NCBI GenBank assembly: GCA_951217055.1
Contig: OX578276.1
Coordinates: 158,162,393-158,226,392, forward strand
From: Gerris lacustris
Lineage: Eukaryota > Arthropoda > Insecta > Hemiptera > Gerridae
Direction of reading: 5' to 3'
DNA: 64,000 bases
The notes beneath the pieces are model-generated. The model saw only the letters and a program-made list of their open reading frames with translations. It made no database searches and was not told where the DNA came from. The stretch's first letter is position 1; each line of letters opens with the position of its first letter. Below are positions 34,201-45,018 of the stretch, piece after piece. The translations under genes and the position numbers were made by a program.

Positions 34201-35258
34201 ATACACAGAGAGGCTGGCCAAAGAAAGATGAAGTGGAATTAGAAATCCTAAAATATTTTGACAAACGGGAGGAGCTGTCTTTCGAAAAAGGGATGCTTAT
34301 GTGGCATGGAAGACTGGTGATTCCAGCAAAACTTAGGAAGTCCGTACTTAAGCACTTACATGAAGGACATCCAGGTTGCAGTGCTATGAAGTCACAGGCT
34401 AGACTTGTAGTTTGGTGGCCAGGCCTCGACAAAGAGATAGAAGAATTTGTTAAAGGTTGTAAGGAATGTCAAAGAACGCGCGATAAGACTCCAGAAGCAC
34501 CATTATTTTCTTGGACTCCGCCACCAGAAGCTTGGTCAAGACTTCACATTGACTATATGGGACCATTTCACGGACGATATTGGCTTATCGTAGTTGATTC
34601 TTTTTCGAAATGGATAGAAGTAGCACCAACATTAAAAACAACATCTAAAGATACAATAGAATTGTTAAATGAAATATTTTGCAGGTTTGGTCTCCCAAGA
34701 TCCATTGTTAGTGATAATGGTCCACAATTTACATCAGCAGAGTTCAAAGTTTTCTGTAAAGGAAATAATATTCGCCACATTAAAGTAACTCCATACCACC
34801 CGAGATCAAATGGTTTGGCAGAAAGAGCGGTGAAAACAGTAAAACGCCGGATGGAAGCAGCCCTTAAAGGAACAACAGATTACAAGGCAAGCTTGAGAGA
34901 GGTCCTACTAAGTCTACACACTTCAGAATCAACCTCAACTGGAAGGAGTCCAGGAGAACTTATGTTCGGACGAAGGTTGAGGACCAAATTAGAGCTACTT
35001 AAGCCGTCTGCATTAAACGACATAATGGACAATCAGCTGAAGCAGAAAATATACCATGACCAGAATTCAAAAGAAAAACTTTTTCAAATAGGTGATCCTG
35101 TGTGGGTTCTAAACGAAGAAGGTCGGAAGTGGAAGGAAGGAGTTATTAGAACAGCCAATGGTCCACTCTCATTTGAAGTTGAAGTAGAAGGACATCATTT
35201 GAGAAGGAAGCACGCTGACCACTTACGGCCTCGGAAAGAGGGAGGGGGAGAAGTGTAG
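31290..35258 (+). CDS. Ty3/Gypsy gag-pol polyprotein, 1322 aa
   Basis: I place the start at ATG 31290. The frame is open four codons further upstream, but only to a TTG. Gag comes first, with cysteine-rich knuckles near residues 258-290 (CLNCGY..., CLACSRTGHFARVC). Protease: D356-S-G-A. Reverse transcriptase: YLDD at 650-653. RNase H: STDASD with D799. Integrase: zinc ligands near H1024/H1027 and C1057/C1060, catalytic D1088, D1142, E1178 (last spacing 35, canonical). The stop codon lies inside the first bases of the 3' LTR. Gag and pol are one frame with no shift or stop. It has no visible lesion and could be active. It makes cDNA in particles and integrates it in the nucleus. Confidence 0.96.
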   Translation: MPYKKSDRRQEPGTSNEGSNNENNDRLSNENNYRLNHFKFDNFDSEIESWKYYIQRFELELSLHGLLNPTSQDEKGIRKKLFLSRIGPQAFKMLVDHCFPENILNFSYDDMKEILSNYYIQTSCVLAERVAFGRRVRSEEESVTQYVAILRNLASKCEFGPSLDERLRDQLVLGIGKETWQQELVKLHPSNTFTLEEVKRSALLLEQASLHMNSIRHAQANSATGIYRVEQLKSNYSKETINKFKKNKRTLVKGRDCLNCGYSLHKKGTRCPALNSTCLACSRTGHFARVCAATGRAEIIDTARTHRSTRKVVENSSTSSSSSEDDAENKIMNIKAKGKAVLTVNINNVDVEMLYDSGASHTVIPKYIWKQIGCPSLKKCKNLYAYTNIPIKTLGKTKVCVRMQGVTKKLSMYVVKTKDTPLFGLNWMIAFNHSFPNGITLCKVNKKNIVKNKTYEAHIDESSLLENHKTLFSEGTGRVKNYFAKIHLTNNTQPKIFRPRQVPFALRPQVEEELDRLQKEGIIEPVNPADTQIEWASPIVIAVKPTGKVRICADFKVTINKYVAHDRHPLPRFEEVTSKLSGGLQFTAIDLRDAYLQIEVHPECRHYFIITTQKGYFVYRRLPFGVTAAPAIFQRLMDQLLGDMEGVACYLDDVVVTGKTREEHMRRVNEVLNRLEKAGMKVNKEKCKWLQNSINYLGHRIDKEGIHPTLEKIKAVKEMPMPENVTQLRAFLGSINYYGRFIEHLQTHCAPLHRLIKKGAKWNWTNNDKEIFNKLKNILTSSKFLAHYNADLPIILSTDASDYGVGAVLFHQYPNKSVLPIAYASRSLKDSERKYSAIDKEALAIIFGVNKFHQYLFGKKFILKTDHKPLEKIFGENSELPKTAANRLSRWAIHLSNYNYSIEHIPGSENSPADALSRLPTKECERNKIEKLGSVKKAHILNLRLMEVPVTTRNLQRETRVDGVTGKLIDYTQRGWPKKDEVELEILKYFDKREELSFEKGMLMWHGRLVIPAKLRKSVLKHLHEGHPGCSAMKSQARLVVWWPGLDKEIEEFVKGCKECQRTRDKTPEAPLFSWTPPPEAWSRLHIDYMGPFHGRYWLIVVDSFSKWIEVAPTLKTTSKDTIELLNEIFCRFGLPRSIVSDNGPQFTSAEFKVFCKGNNIRHIKVTPYHPRSNGLAERAVKTVKRRMEAALKGTTDYKASLREVLLSLHTSESTSTGRSPGELMFGRRLRTKLELLKPSALNDIMDNQLKQKIYHDQNSKEKLFQIGDPVWVLNEEGRKWKEGVIRTANGPLSFEVEVEGHHLRRKHADHLRPRKEGGGEV
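35234..35253 (+). promoter_or_regulatory. Polypurine tract of the Ty3/Gypsy element
   Basis: GGAAAGAGGGAGGGGGAGAA plus G directly abuts the 3' LTR and is also the last coding segment of gag-pol (RKEGGGE). Confidence 0.9.
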
Positions 35259-35350
35259 TAGAGTGAATGACATTGTCGTGTCATGTCATGTTTTATTGTT
35301 AGATTGAGTAAAATATAAAACTGTTAATTTCCACTGTTAAATATCTTACA
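35254..35350 (+). repeat. 3' LTR of the Ty3/Gypsy element (97 bp)
   Basis: Identical to the 5' LTR by direct comparison. Its first five bases contain the gag-pol stop codon. Followed by the GTTAT duplication. Confidence 0.97.
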
Positions 35351-35355
35351 GTTAT

Positions 35356-35689
35356 GTTGTAATCTAGCTGTGTGAGGCCTTTTACCCAACTTTATAGGTT
35401 AAAGAGCTTGTCTTTGTCTTTAACCTATAAAGGGTCTTTGTGTTGATTATCTCTAACTTTTTATCTCTCAAATGTTGTCCTCTTAGAAATGGAAAATAAT
35501 GTTTGCTTGGTTTTCTAAATTCCTGTTACCTCGTAACTTTACCTCGTAACTTTACCTCGTAACTTTACCTCATTACAACCCTTTAACATCTACCTATTCA
35601 GGAAGAGGGAGAATTAGAGGCAAGAGTGGGTAAATAAGTTAGTCAGAGTTTTCGCTTTTGTATTATTAAGATAAAATTATGCAAATAGG
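35356..35689. other. Non-coding flank with a hairpin and a 14-bp tandem repeat
   Basis: TTTATAGGTTAAAG (about 35389) pairs with CTTTAACCTATAAA (about 35416) as a 14-bp stem. ACCTCGTAACTTT-type units repeat three times at about 35528-35570. Confidence 0.7.
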
Positions 35690-36075
35690 AGGGTATATTA
35701 ATATTACAAAATTATTCCTCAACGCTTGCGTAAACGTAAGCTTCAAATTTAAAATTGGATTTTTTTGGACGGGAAAAAATTCTAACTTCATCTATTTAAT
35801 GAGACAAACAACTTTTATAAATACATTTTTTTTAGAAAAACGAACACCGACACTGCTATGAAGTGATTAAGATCGCTAAATGTATTAAAGCGGACCTAAG
35901 CGTTTAAAATAAAGGAAACAACGTTTTTGCTGTTATCTTACATTATAAAGGAACGATTTTAATAAAAATTCATACACTTCGTCTTAAGTAAAATTGAAGC
36001 AGGCATGTAAAATTTCAACCTGATACAAGCAGAAGTTTTTGCGTATTAAATTGATATATTTTATAATAATTTAAA
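35690..36075. repeat. Dispersed family A copy
   Basis: CGCTTGCGTAAACGTAAGC, GACGGGAAAAAATTCTAAC, AAAGCGGACCTAAGCG and the gaagcaggcatgtaaaatttcaa block match other A copies. Confidence 0.85.
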
Positions 36076-36389
36076 TGGAGTATAAATATGCCGGAGGAGT
36101 CTGATGGAACAGTCGTGTTCCGTTACTACAAGCATCTGCTCTAACTATAAACTCATCATGTTTAACATTTTCCTCAATATCCAAGACATATTTATTGTAG
36201 GACGCTTTTTAATGATACAAATAATGTTTTCTTTTAATTTTGTCTCTTTTCTAACTCCGCAATGTATAAGTAGTTAGCAACTACTTACACAACGTTTACA
36301 CTTTTGTCCTTGGTATCGGTTTTATTTTTCTGCATCTGTTCTTCTTTACTTGTTTCTTTTCTTACCGTCCCCTACACGGGGGACGGGGG

Positions 36390-36650
36390 CATATCGATGG
36401 CACGGTTTAGATTCGGTGTTGGCGAGATCCGTTATACAAAGATTTGTCCTTTTATAGCTAAGATCAGCTGTCTAGTTATTTGTCATTTATATAAGTAAAT
36501 AAATTCGGAACTATTTTTTTTTCACTAACATTATATATAACAATAACAATTATATTATCAACACTACATATGATTCAACAGACAATTTAAAAACGTAGTA
36601 TATAAAAAGTTCTTTTTATCTTGTAGTTATTTTATAAGTTGGCCTACATG
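36390..36650. repeat. Family E copy, empty-site paralogue of 59905-61160
   Basis: ATGGCACGGTTTAGATTCGG through CACTAACATTATATATAACA to AAAACGTAGTATATAAAAAG matches 59905-60050 joined to 61059-61140. This copy lacks the palindromic element found there. Confidence 0.85.
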
Positions 36651-36984
36651 ATTATAGGAAAGCAAGCCACTGATTGCTAGCATAAGTCCTGCGTGGGGTA
36701 AAGGTTTATAAATATCCATCAAGGTTTATCAGAATATAATGGAATTTACCGGATAATTTAATTCTACCAAGAAAAGATTTCCAAGAATCCTAACCCTAAG
36801 GCTTTTCGAATTCTTTCCCTTGATTAAAACTCTGAGATGTGGTCCATTATTGATTCCAGTTTTTCCCATTCCGACCTGATTTTAATAATAATTTAATTTA
36901 AACCTTCTCTTTTAATCTATTTGGTCTTCAGTTCGGGGTATGCAATCTCAATTTCTATTTAGAATACTAAACAAAATATATTTT

Positions 36985-38048
36985 ATCTACGATTGATACG
37001 AAATATAAACATTGTATCTCTGTTTTGATACGTAGAAAGTGATTCTTTACGTACCTGTATTCATTGCGCATGAGCGCCTCATAGTTCTGAAGAATTCCTC
37101 TTCTTTACCACCCTAGGGCGGTAAAGAAGAGGAATTCTTCAGCTTTACGCACGATTAACGAGTTTGTTTACATTTAACAAAAATAATTTGCTGTTCTTTC
37201 ATTAAAAACTGTTTATATCGAGTTTTTAGTAAAAAAACAATGAGTGAATCAAGTGACTTTGACGAAAATGTGGAAAATAATACTCTTCCAGAAATAATTA
37301 ATTCGGCAAAAAAATACAACTCAAGAATTAATACCATCTTTATCAAGAGAGAGATACGAACTTACATACAGCAAGTTAATTTTTTTCTGTATTTATTATT
37401 TAAATCTAACAATCGTAGATAAAGTACGGTACGCAACTCGTGGGAAAACGGCATTTTGCATTGCTCGTGTGGTTTTACTATCCTCGCTGTCGCTCGGGTG
37501 CAAACTCCACACTCGCATGCAAAATGCTACTTTCCGCATGCTACTTTTATTGTCTACGATTGATACGAAATATAAACATTGTATCTCTGTTTAGATGCGT
37601 AGAAAGTGATTCTTTACGTACTTGTATTCATTGCGCATGCGCGTCTCATAGTTCTGAAGAATTCCTCTTCTTTACCGCCCTATGGTGGTAAAGAAGAGGA
37701 ATTCTTCAGAACTATGAGACGCGCATGCGCAATGAATACAGGAATGAAGAGGAATTCTTCAGCTTTACACACGATTAGCGAGTTTCTTTACATTTAACAA
37801 AACTAATTTGCTGTTTGTTTCATTAAAGTAACTGTTTATATCGAGTTTTTAGTGAAAAACAATGATTGATTTATGTCATTAAGACGAAAATGAGAAGAAT
37901 AATACTCCTCCCGAAATAATTAATTCGGCACAAAATACAACTAATGAATTAATGTCATCTCTATCAAAAGAGAAATACGAACTTACATACAGGAAGTTTA
38001 TTATCTTTCTGTATTTATTGTTAAAATCCAACTATCGTAGATAAAGTA
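36985..38048 (+). repeat. Family C foldback units, two in tandem, second one split
   Basis: Inverse orientation to 22457-23480. Each unit has a CGTATTGATTG-type edge, a palindrome around GAAGAATTCCTCTTCTTTAC (about 37086-37141 and 37655-37706), and a short plus frame starting near 37240 (MSESSDFDENVEN...) or its relative at about 37862. The better-preserved reading gives PEIINSAQNTTNELMSSLSK, then EKYELTYRKF. Unit two is interrupted at 38048 by a Mutator-like element and resumes at 40689. Confidence 0.85.
37240..37422 (+). pseudogene. Short conserved family C frame (possible recombinase first exon)
   Basis: Each family C unit has a frame of about 60 codons: an acidic N-terminus (S-SD-DEN-EN), then PEIINSA, then in better copies SKEKYELTYRKF. 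The last motif resembles the start of the core-binding domain in Crypton-type tyrosine recombinases of animals, but that is my inference from a short motif. Here a frameshift after INSA spoils it. I see no catalytic R-H-R-Y part anywhere in the window, so the units at most carry a 5' exon. Confidence 0.35.
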
Positions 38049-38929
38049 ACTAGACGTTAGGGAGCACAAAAAAAAGTCGCCGAAGACAGTCACTCGGAAG
38101 TACTCGGGAATCATCGGGTACGCTCCACAGCCTACCTCAACCCCCTTACGCTTACTCCTCTAGAACTTTTAACACGCACTCTTTCTTAACTCTTCCCTTT
38201 ACTTATACATATAATGTTTAACGAGATCATAGATTAAAATAATGCTAATTACGTGGCACTACTAATCCTCTTTAATTATTATAAACCAAAATAAAGACAT
38301 CTTAAATAAAATAATTAATCTTTTACAAAATTGATAATAATTAGGTCGCTTTTATTAGATATTTTAATGCATATTCCATTTTATGCATTACATTAATATT
38401 AATACATATTTCATACTGCCAATTATAAATATAATGTTTATTAATATGATAAATAATAAACTGAATATCTTACATATTTAGCATATTATTTATTATTTAA
38501 ATATTTAATTAAAAAAAATAGTTATGTTGCAAAAATCAAACCAACCTTCTTAAATTAAAATCATACTCAGATTATGTTCTAGATTTTATAATATTCTACG
38601 TAAATATATTAACATAATAATTTTTTTAATTTAAATCGATTAGTAAGAAATGGTTAATATGACCACCGGTGGATCATGTTATGATATTATAATATTTATT
38701 AAGAATATTAAAAGAAAAGGGTTTTTATTAATATCTAATAATAATGTTACATGTTATGTTTATATTTTAAACTGCTGGGAATTCTTAGAATACGTGGTGT
38801 CACACCAAAGAAGAACCTCTCTCCTAATCAGTTCTACATTATACTTCCTTGTAAAAAAAAAATAGATCGACTTCTTGGAGGGGGTTCTTATAGCATTTTT
38901 ATCTAAAATATTTTAGTTGCGTCTCGTAA

Positions 38930-39139
38930 AGAGAAGATAGAGTTGAATGCACTGCACAGTATAAACACTAGTGGTGGGCGGGGCGAGACCCGATCGTACT
39001 CGACACTAGACGTTAGGGAGCACAAAAAAAAGTCGCCGAAGAAAGCCGAAGCAAAGGCAGTCGAGTACGATCGGGTCTAGCCCCGCCCACCACTAGTGTC
39101 TATTATACTGTGCAGTGCATTCAACCCTATCTTCTCTTT
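38930..39139. repeat. Hairpin in the foldback element's spacer, with a third terminus copy
   Basis: Arms 38930-39004 and 39060-39139 pair (CACTAGTGGTGGGCGGGGC against its complement). The loop at 39005-39050 is a copy of the element's own end, ACTAGACGTTAGGGAGCAC onward, through AAGTCGCCGAAG. Confidence 0.85.
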
Positions 39140-39602
39140 AGCCTGTATAATCTCTCTTCAAGGCCTATTCCATTATGTTTAACACTTAAACTTAAGAAAT
39201 ATATCAAATATAATAACACTAAAGAAATATTTATATTAATACAGCATGAGAATACAATTAAACATAGACATTATAAATCATTCATATAAAATAGAAATAA
39301 AATAGACATCGTTATTTTTACATTATTTATAGTTTATATTATTATCACGTAAACCCTAGAGTGATTGAAATGGAATACGTACACAAATTATACACGATTA
39401 GTAATTATAATTCTAAAATAAAAAATGCAATAAAATCCCAAAACAGAAATACGAAAAACTGAATGTAAATTTAAATGTAATTTAATTAAAAACAAAGCTT
39501 TTTAAATAGATAAATGCTAGTTTAAATTTTTTAGCATGTTTTTACAAATTGAGAAATATATTTTTATAATACATACATTTATACATACATAAATACATAC
39601 AA

Positions 39603-39702
<100 letters not shown>

Positions 39703-40688
39703 TATATTATTTACTTATTTATTTAAACATATTTACAAAGTATTCACATAATATTATGTATTATTACATTACATTTGATCAAACAAGTTCTTTAAAAAAA
39801 ATGATGTAAAAAAAATCTATCTAAAATATATCTTTACGGCACAAAATGTAAGTATTAAACTAATAATTATAAATGCAAGTTAATATATAAGACAGAAAAA
39901 CAATTTTTTTGTATGTATGTAATCTCTTGAAAAAAAATATAAACAAAACTCTTGTTTAAAATATAAACATAACATATAACATTATTATTAGATATTAATA
40001 AAAACCCTTTTCTTTTAATATTCTTAATAAATATTATAATATCATAACATGATCCACCGGTGGTCATATTAAACATTTCTTACTAATCGATTTAAATTAA
40101 AAAAATTATTATGTTAATATATTTACGTAGAATATTATAAAATCTAGAACATAATCTGAGTATTATTTTAATTTAAAAGGTTGGTTTGATTTTTGCAACA
40201 TAACTATTTTTTTTAATTAAATATATTTAAATAATAAATAATATGCTAAATATGTAAGATATTCAGTTTATTATTTATCATATTAATAAACATTATATTA
40301 ATAATTGGCAGTATGAAATATGTATTAATAATAATGTAATGCATAAAATGGAATATACTTTAAAATATCTAATAAAAGCGACCTAATTATTATAAATTTT
40401 GTAAAAGATTAATTATTTTATTTAAGATGTCTTTATTTTGGTTTATAATAATTAAAGAGGATTAGTAGTTCCACGTAATTAGCATTCTTTTAATCTATGA
40501 TCTCGTTAAACATTATATGTATAAGTAAAGGGAAGAGTTAAGAAAGAGTGCGTGTTTAAAGTTCTAGAGGAGTAAGCGTAAGGGGGTTGAGGTAGGCTGT
40601 GAATCGTACCCGATGATTCCCGAGTACTTCCGAGTGACTGTCTTCGGCGACTTTTTTTTGTGCTCCCTAACGTCTAGTAGATAAAGTA

Positions 40689-40822
40689 CGGTACGCAACT
40701 CGTGCCTGAAAACGGCATTTTGCTTTGCTCGTGTAGTTTTACTACCCTCGATATCGCTCGGGTGCAAACTCCACACTCGCATGCAAAATGCTACTTTCCG
40801 CACTAGACGCGTAATGTACTAT
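40689..40822. repeat. Remainder of the split family C unit
   Basis: Continues CGGTACGCAACTCGTG through the hairpin block to ACTAGACGCGTAATGTAC, as in uninterrupted units. Confidence 0.85.
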
Positions 40823-41375
40823 TATATATTTTATTTAATTTTTTTTTTTTTTTAACAATTTTTTTCTAACAACTGACAAACCGGAAATTCTATTTCATAA
40901 TATTTTCATAAATATATATTTCTGTGTGTGTGTCTGGATGTGACGTAGAAAAGTTTTATAAAAAAAAAAAAAAAAAATGGATATATTTTTGGGTTTGTTG
41001 AAATTATTTATGTTTGTAAGGTGGTTGTATTGTTGTTTGCTTCCTTGCCAGCCAGTACTTGTTTTAAATGCTCCAGTATATCACTTTAAAAAATAGAAAA
41101 ACATTTTACACCATTGTTTAGGTTTTTTTTATGATTTTTTTATTTTTTTTTTTATTTCATTGGGTTTAAAATATGAGTGAACAATGTATGTTTTGAAATA
41201 TTAGCATTTTTCGTAACTGAGCTTACCTACTTTTTTTTCTAAAAATAGAAAATATTCATGTTGCTTTTTTTTACACAAAAGGATATCATTTGAAAGAACC
41301 AACATGAAATATTATTTAGATATTTTTTTTTTATGTTTTAAATACAATCTTATTTTATTCTTTTTTTTTTAAACA
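40823..41375. other. T-rich DNA, no gene seen
   Basis: Many T and A homopolymer runs; no coding or repeat family recognised. Confidence 0.5.
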
Positions 41376-41540
41376 TTTTTAACTTTATTTATATTTTCAC
41401 ATAATATAGTAGTCTTTCCACTTGTTTTATAAGGAAAATAGTGGGCCAATCAGTGTGGCACATAGCTTTCTCGTGAACTTTTACAACATATTAATGTCAA
41501 TTATTTGCTTCCGAGCTTACCGAAATTAACAGAAGCTACG
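41376..41540. repeat. 165-bp direct repeat flanking a Penelope-like element (left)
   Basis: From TTTTTAACTTTATTTATATT to AGAAGCTACG; matches 42889-43053 over 165 bp with about five or six differences. The right copy runs on into a family B repeat. Confidence 0.9.
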
Positions 41541-41541
41541 G

Positions 41542-42888
41542 AGAAAAAAAAAAATTAATATTGCACATAAACCAAATGAAAAATTAAGAAACTTCTATAG
41601 TAACATGAAAGATGAAATCAAAAAAGAAAATAGATCAAGCCTAGTTTATAAAGTTGACTGTGAAAATTGTAAAAAGTCATACATAGGTGAAACCTCACAA
41701 AAATTAAAAAACCGATTATATCAGCACAGTAATGATGTTAAAAATAAGAACCAAAAAACTGCGTTAAGTATCCACTCGGTTAACACGGGACACAAGTTTG
41801 CGTTTGAAAAAACTGAAATTGTGGGTTATGAGAACAACACCAGTAAAAGACGCATTTTAGAGTCATTTAACATCTTTAAAACCATCAACAAAAACGTCAA
41901 CCATAAAACAGATTCAGGGCATTTAAATAAAAATTATAATAATATATTTAACAAATTTAAAGTTTAGATTAAAAAACAGAACAAAATAAATAAAGAATTA
42001 AATATCAAAAATACACGTAATATAAAATAAAATAATGCCATAGAGTTTTAGTAGTTCAAGTAGGTCTCTCCCAGGCAGCGCCACTGAACTCAAGCATACT
42101 AGAAGTTTAGATTTCTCTCCCAGGCAGCGCCACTAATCTCTGATACAAATTCACTATTTTTCTAATAATAAAATGAAGATTAAATTATAATGTCCACTAT
42201 TAATAATTAAATAATAAATTATATAATATACACAATAGTTTTACATACATATTTTTGAAATAATATTAATAAATATAAGATGTCTTAATAATAATAATTA
42301 AGCCACAAAATTGATAAAATGTTCTCGATGAAAAATCTGGTTAAATTTAAATATGAATAGTAGTAATAAGTCTGTAATGAATATCTTGTACCATGTTTTA
42401 ATTTAATATTATATAGTTAGTATAACTATATGGTATTTAGTTAATATTGTGGAAATTTTTCGTTTGGACGTAGTGAACTTTTATTTTAAATCCTATTTTA
42501 AATTATCATGACGAACTCTCTTGGAGGAATTTTAAGTTTGACATCAAAAATGTACCTGTAAATGTAAGTAATTTTAGAATGAATTGTTAAAACTTTATAA
42601 TATTAAGGTTTTCAAAAAAGTCGAAATTGAAATAATAGTTAAGATTAAAATTGTAAGATATTAATGGGAGTTGACTAATAAATTTTATTGTATTTCATTT
42701 TTGGGAAAAACAGATTGAAAATGACCTTAAAAAACATAAAGAAGGGTCGAAACGTTTTGTAAGGGAAAAAATAAATGAAAACTAACAAGTTTTGAGTATT
42801 TATTCAATCAACACCTAAGAAATCCGTCAAAAACAATATATGTGATACGAAGTAAAGAAGGTGTTAATTTTAATAACGTCATTTGAAG
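41542..42888 (+). mobile_element. 5'-truncated Penelope-like element
   Basis: Begins abruptly after the left 165-bp repeat with the frame already open, carries the GIY-YIG segment, then a long AT-rich tail. At 42715-42770 it has GATTGAAAATGACC then GGGTCGAAACGTTTTG, a PLE-type terminal block. A duplicated block CTCCCAGGCAGCGCCACT at about 42068 and 42118 lies in its tail. Confidence 0.75.
41551..41967 (+). CDS. Penelope-like GIY-YIG endonuclease domain (partial)
   Basis: The frame is open from the truncation point. The first ATG is 41605 (121 codons), but homologous sequence starts before it (IAHKPNEKLRNFYSN), so that ATG is not the original start. SLVYKVDCENCKKSYIGETS, RLYQHSNDV, TALSIHSVNTGHKFAF and RRILESFNI mark the GIY-YIG domain with its usual cysteine pair and YIGET. 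No internal stop. The reverse transcriptase that normally precedes it is absent, so the element is immobile by itself; the domain alone could only be a nicking endonuclease if expressed, for which I see no promoter. Confidence 0.85.
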   Translation, partial: KINIAHKPNEKLRNFYSNMKDEIKKENRSSLVYKVDCENCKKSYIGETSQKLKNRLYQHSNDVKNKNQKTALSIHSVNTGHKFAFEKTEIVGYENNTSKRRILESFNIFKTINKNVNHKTDSGHLNKNYNNIFNKFKV

Positions 42889-43370
42889 TTTTTAACTTTA
42901 TTTATATTTTCACATAATATAGTAGTCTTTCCACTTGTTTTATAAGGAAAATAGTGTGCCAATCAGTGTGGCACATAGCTTCCTCGTGAACTTTTACAAC
43001 ATATTAATGTCCATTGTTTGCTTCCGAGCTTACCGAAATTAACAGAAGCTATGTGATCATTCTGAAAAACGAAACATATTTTAGGTTTCCGATTTAGAAA
43101 ATTCCAAGACAGAAATCCGTTTCAGACACGAGGAAACATTTAAGGATCCGTGTCAGTCTGTCGGTCTGTAGCTCAATTTTTGGGAACCAACATATCATAA
43201 AAACTACTTGACTGATTTTAATGAAAATTGAATATTAGGTCATAATTAGTCCATTGTTGGTCCCATATAAGTTTCAACCTTCTGCGCCCATTATTTTTTT
43301 TTCCAAATAGTCAAAACCATTTACACACATACATTTATTTACACCTATATCTTGAGAAGAAATATATGTG
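42889..43370. repeat. Right 165-bp direct repeat running into family B copy
   Basis: 42889-43053 repeats 41376-41540. The family B sequence then continues (gtttccgatttagaaaattcc, GACAGAAATCCGTTTCAGAC, CCCATATAAGTTTCAACCTT) to about 43370. Confidence 0.85.
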
Positions 43371-43638
43371 TGGTATCGCGGGGCACCCGGATGGAACGAA
43401 GTTCCTTACGTTTTTCATTACATATAAATGATAAAATCACACTGCTATTTTTACTTAGCGGAGTTAAGGCAAAATTAAATGAAAATCAATTTTTTTTTTT
43501 ATCATTGAAGCGAGTGTCTTGCAATAAATATGTACCTACTGTATATTGAGAAAAAAGTTAATCATATTGAGTTGTTAGTTAAAGTGGATGGTTGTAGTAG
43601 AGTGAGTCCCTAACCCATTTACGTCTTGGGCGACTCCA
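43371..43638. repeat. Family A-prime copy, left part
   Basis: Starts GTGTGGTATCGCGGGGCACC with GGAACGAAGTTCCTTAC, like the 7060 copy. It is interrupted at 43639 by a hAT-type element and resumes at 44673. Confidence 0.8.
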
Positions 43639-44672
43639 CAGTGACGGAACTAGCCGTGTGCATGGGGTCGGCCGCACACGGGCCTCGGGGTAAGGGGGCC
43701 TCACTTCCGCTCGGCCAGTTATAAAAAAAAAATAATAATAAAAAATAAATGAATAAAAAATAAAGAATAATTTTATTAAAAAACTGTTAATGTTTTGTAT
43801 TATTATGCATATGCTTCATCAAAATGTAACTATCTTTAGTAAGTTTTTAAATTAATTATAAATTTTTAACTTGTAAAATATGCCTACTCAGGGGCCATCT
43901 AACATGATCCACTCAATATCTCCGGAATCTACTGCAGGAAGAAAGACGCGGTTTGCTGGGTTCTATGTTAACTTAAAATGCGCTTACAGAAAAAATGCTA
44001 AGCACTTAGAGCGCTAAAATGCTCTGCAGCAGTACTTAAAATATGAAAAAGTTAATAGAAGACATATTTTTAAGGCTAAAGTTAGAGTCTATGGCTTAAA
44101 ATAAGAACTTCTTACTTTTGGCATTTTTTCTCCAAGAATTTAAGTTTCAAAATATGAGTATTCAACTCAAGTCTAACAGCTAAAATAATGGATCTAATAA
44201 AAAAATGTAAAGTAAAGAGTTCTTATTTTGAGCCATAAACTCGAAATCCATTCTTTTGTATTAATTACAAGGGCTCTTTTTTACTTTAGCACCCCCTTGG
44301 TTCTAAACAGTAGTCTGCCCTACAAAAGTCAAAAAGGTTTGTGTGTTTGTCTCCCCAAGACATTGAGACTTCTGGGGAAGTTCTATATTTAATATTCCTT
44401 TATCTTAATAATTGATTAGACTAAGGGATATGATCACAATTATATACACAAGTGTGATATTCCTTTGTCCCAAGGTACATTAGAATAAATATCCCTTCGT
44501 CTTAACAGTAATTTAGACTAAGAATATATGCAACTCTGTATAATGTTCCTCTGTCTAAATAACTATTAACATAAAGGGATATAGGGTTATGCTAATGTAA
44601 AAAAGTACACTTTAGAGCAACACTCAAAAAAAATCTTGCACACGGGCCTCAGCAGGTCTAGTTCCGTCTCTG
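43639..44672. mobile_element. Non-autonomous hAT-type element, 1034 bp
   Basis: Ends CAGTGACGGAACTAG and CTAGTTCCGTCTCTG are inverted with one mismatch, and inside them GCACACGGGCCTC pairs with a second inverted block. A perfect 8-bp duplication CGACTCCA lies at 43631-43638 and 44673-44680. Interior is AT-rich with no transposase. Confidence 0.9.
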
Positions 44673-45018
44673 CGACTCCATTTAATGTTATAAAATATAT
44701 CACTTCACCACACAAAAACTTCTGCTTGCATCGGGTTGAAATTATACATGCCTTTTTGAATTGTACTTTAGACGATGAGTATGAAGTTATATTCAAATCG
44801 TAACGTTAGAATGTAAGATATCGGTAAAAAGGTTGTTTTCTCAATGTTTAACGTTTTAGTACTCTTTAATAACTGTGTTGGTGTTGGTTTTACTTAAATC
44901 ATGTATTTAGTTTAATTTTTAAGTAAAATACATGGATTAAAGTCGGTTTTGTGAAAGTTTTTTTTTCGGATTCACTCCCTGGCTCCAGACGCTGTAATAA
45001 GGAACTTCGTTCCAAAAA
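44673..45018. repeat. Family A-prime copy, right part
   Basis: Carries A-family blocks (CACAAAAACTTCTGCTTGCA, GTAACGTTAGAATGTAAGAT) and ends TAAGGAACTTCGTTCC, inverse of the element's left end. Confidence 0.8.

Larger units (their letters stand above)
31180..35350 (+). mobile_element. Intact Ty3/Gypsy element with 97-bp LTRs, 4171 bp
   Basis: Identical 97-bp LTRs flank one gag-pol frame. A perfect 5-bp duplication GTTAT lies at 31175-31179 and 35351-35355. A primer site, polypurine tract and all enzymatic motifs are present, and there is no envelope frame. Identity of the LTRs suggests a recent insertion. Confidence 0.97.
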
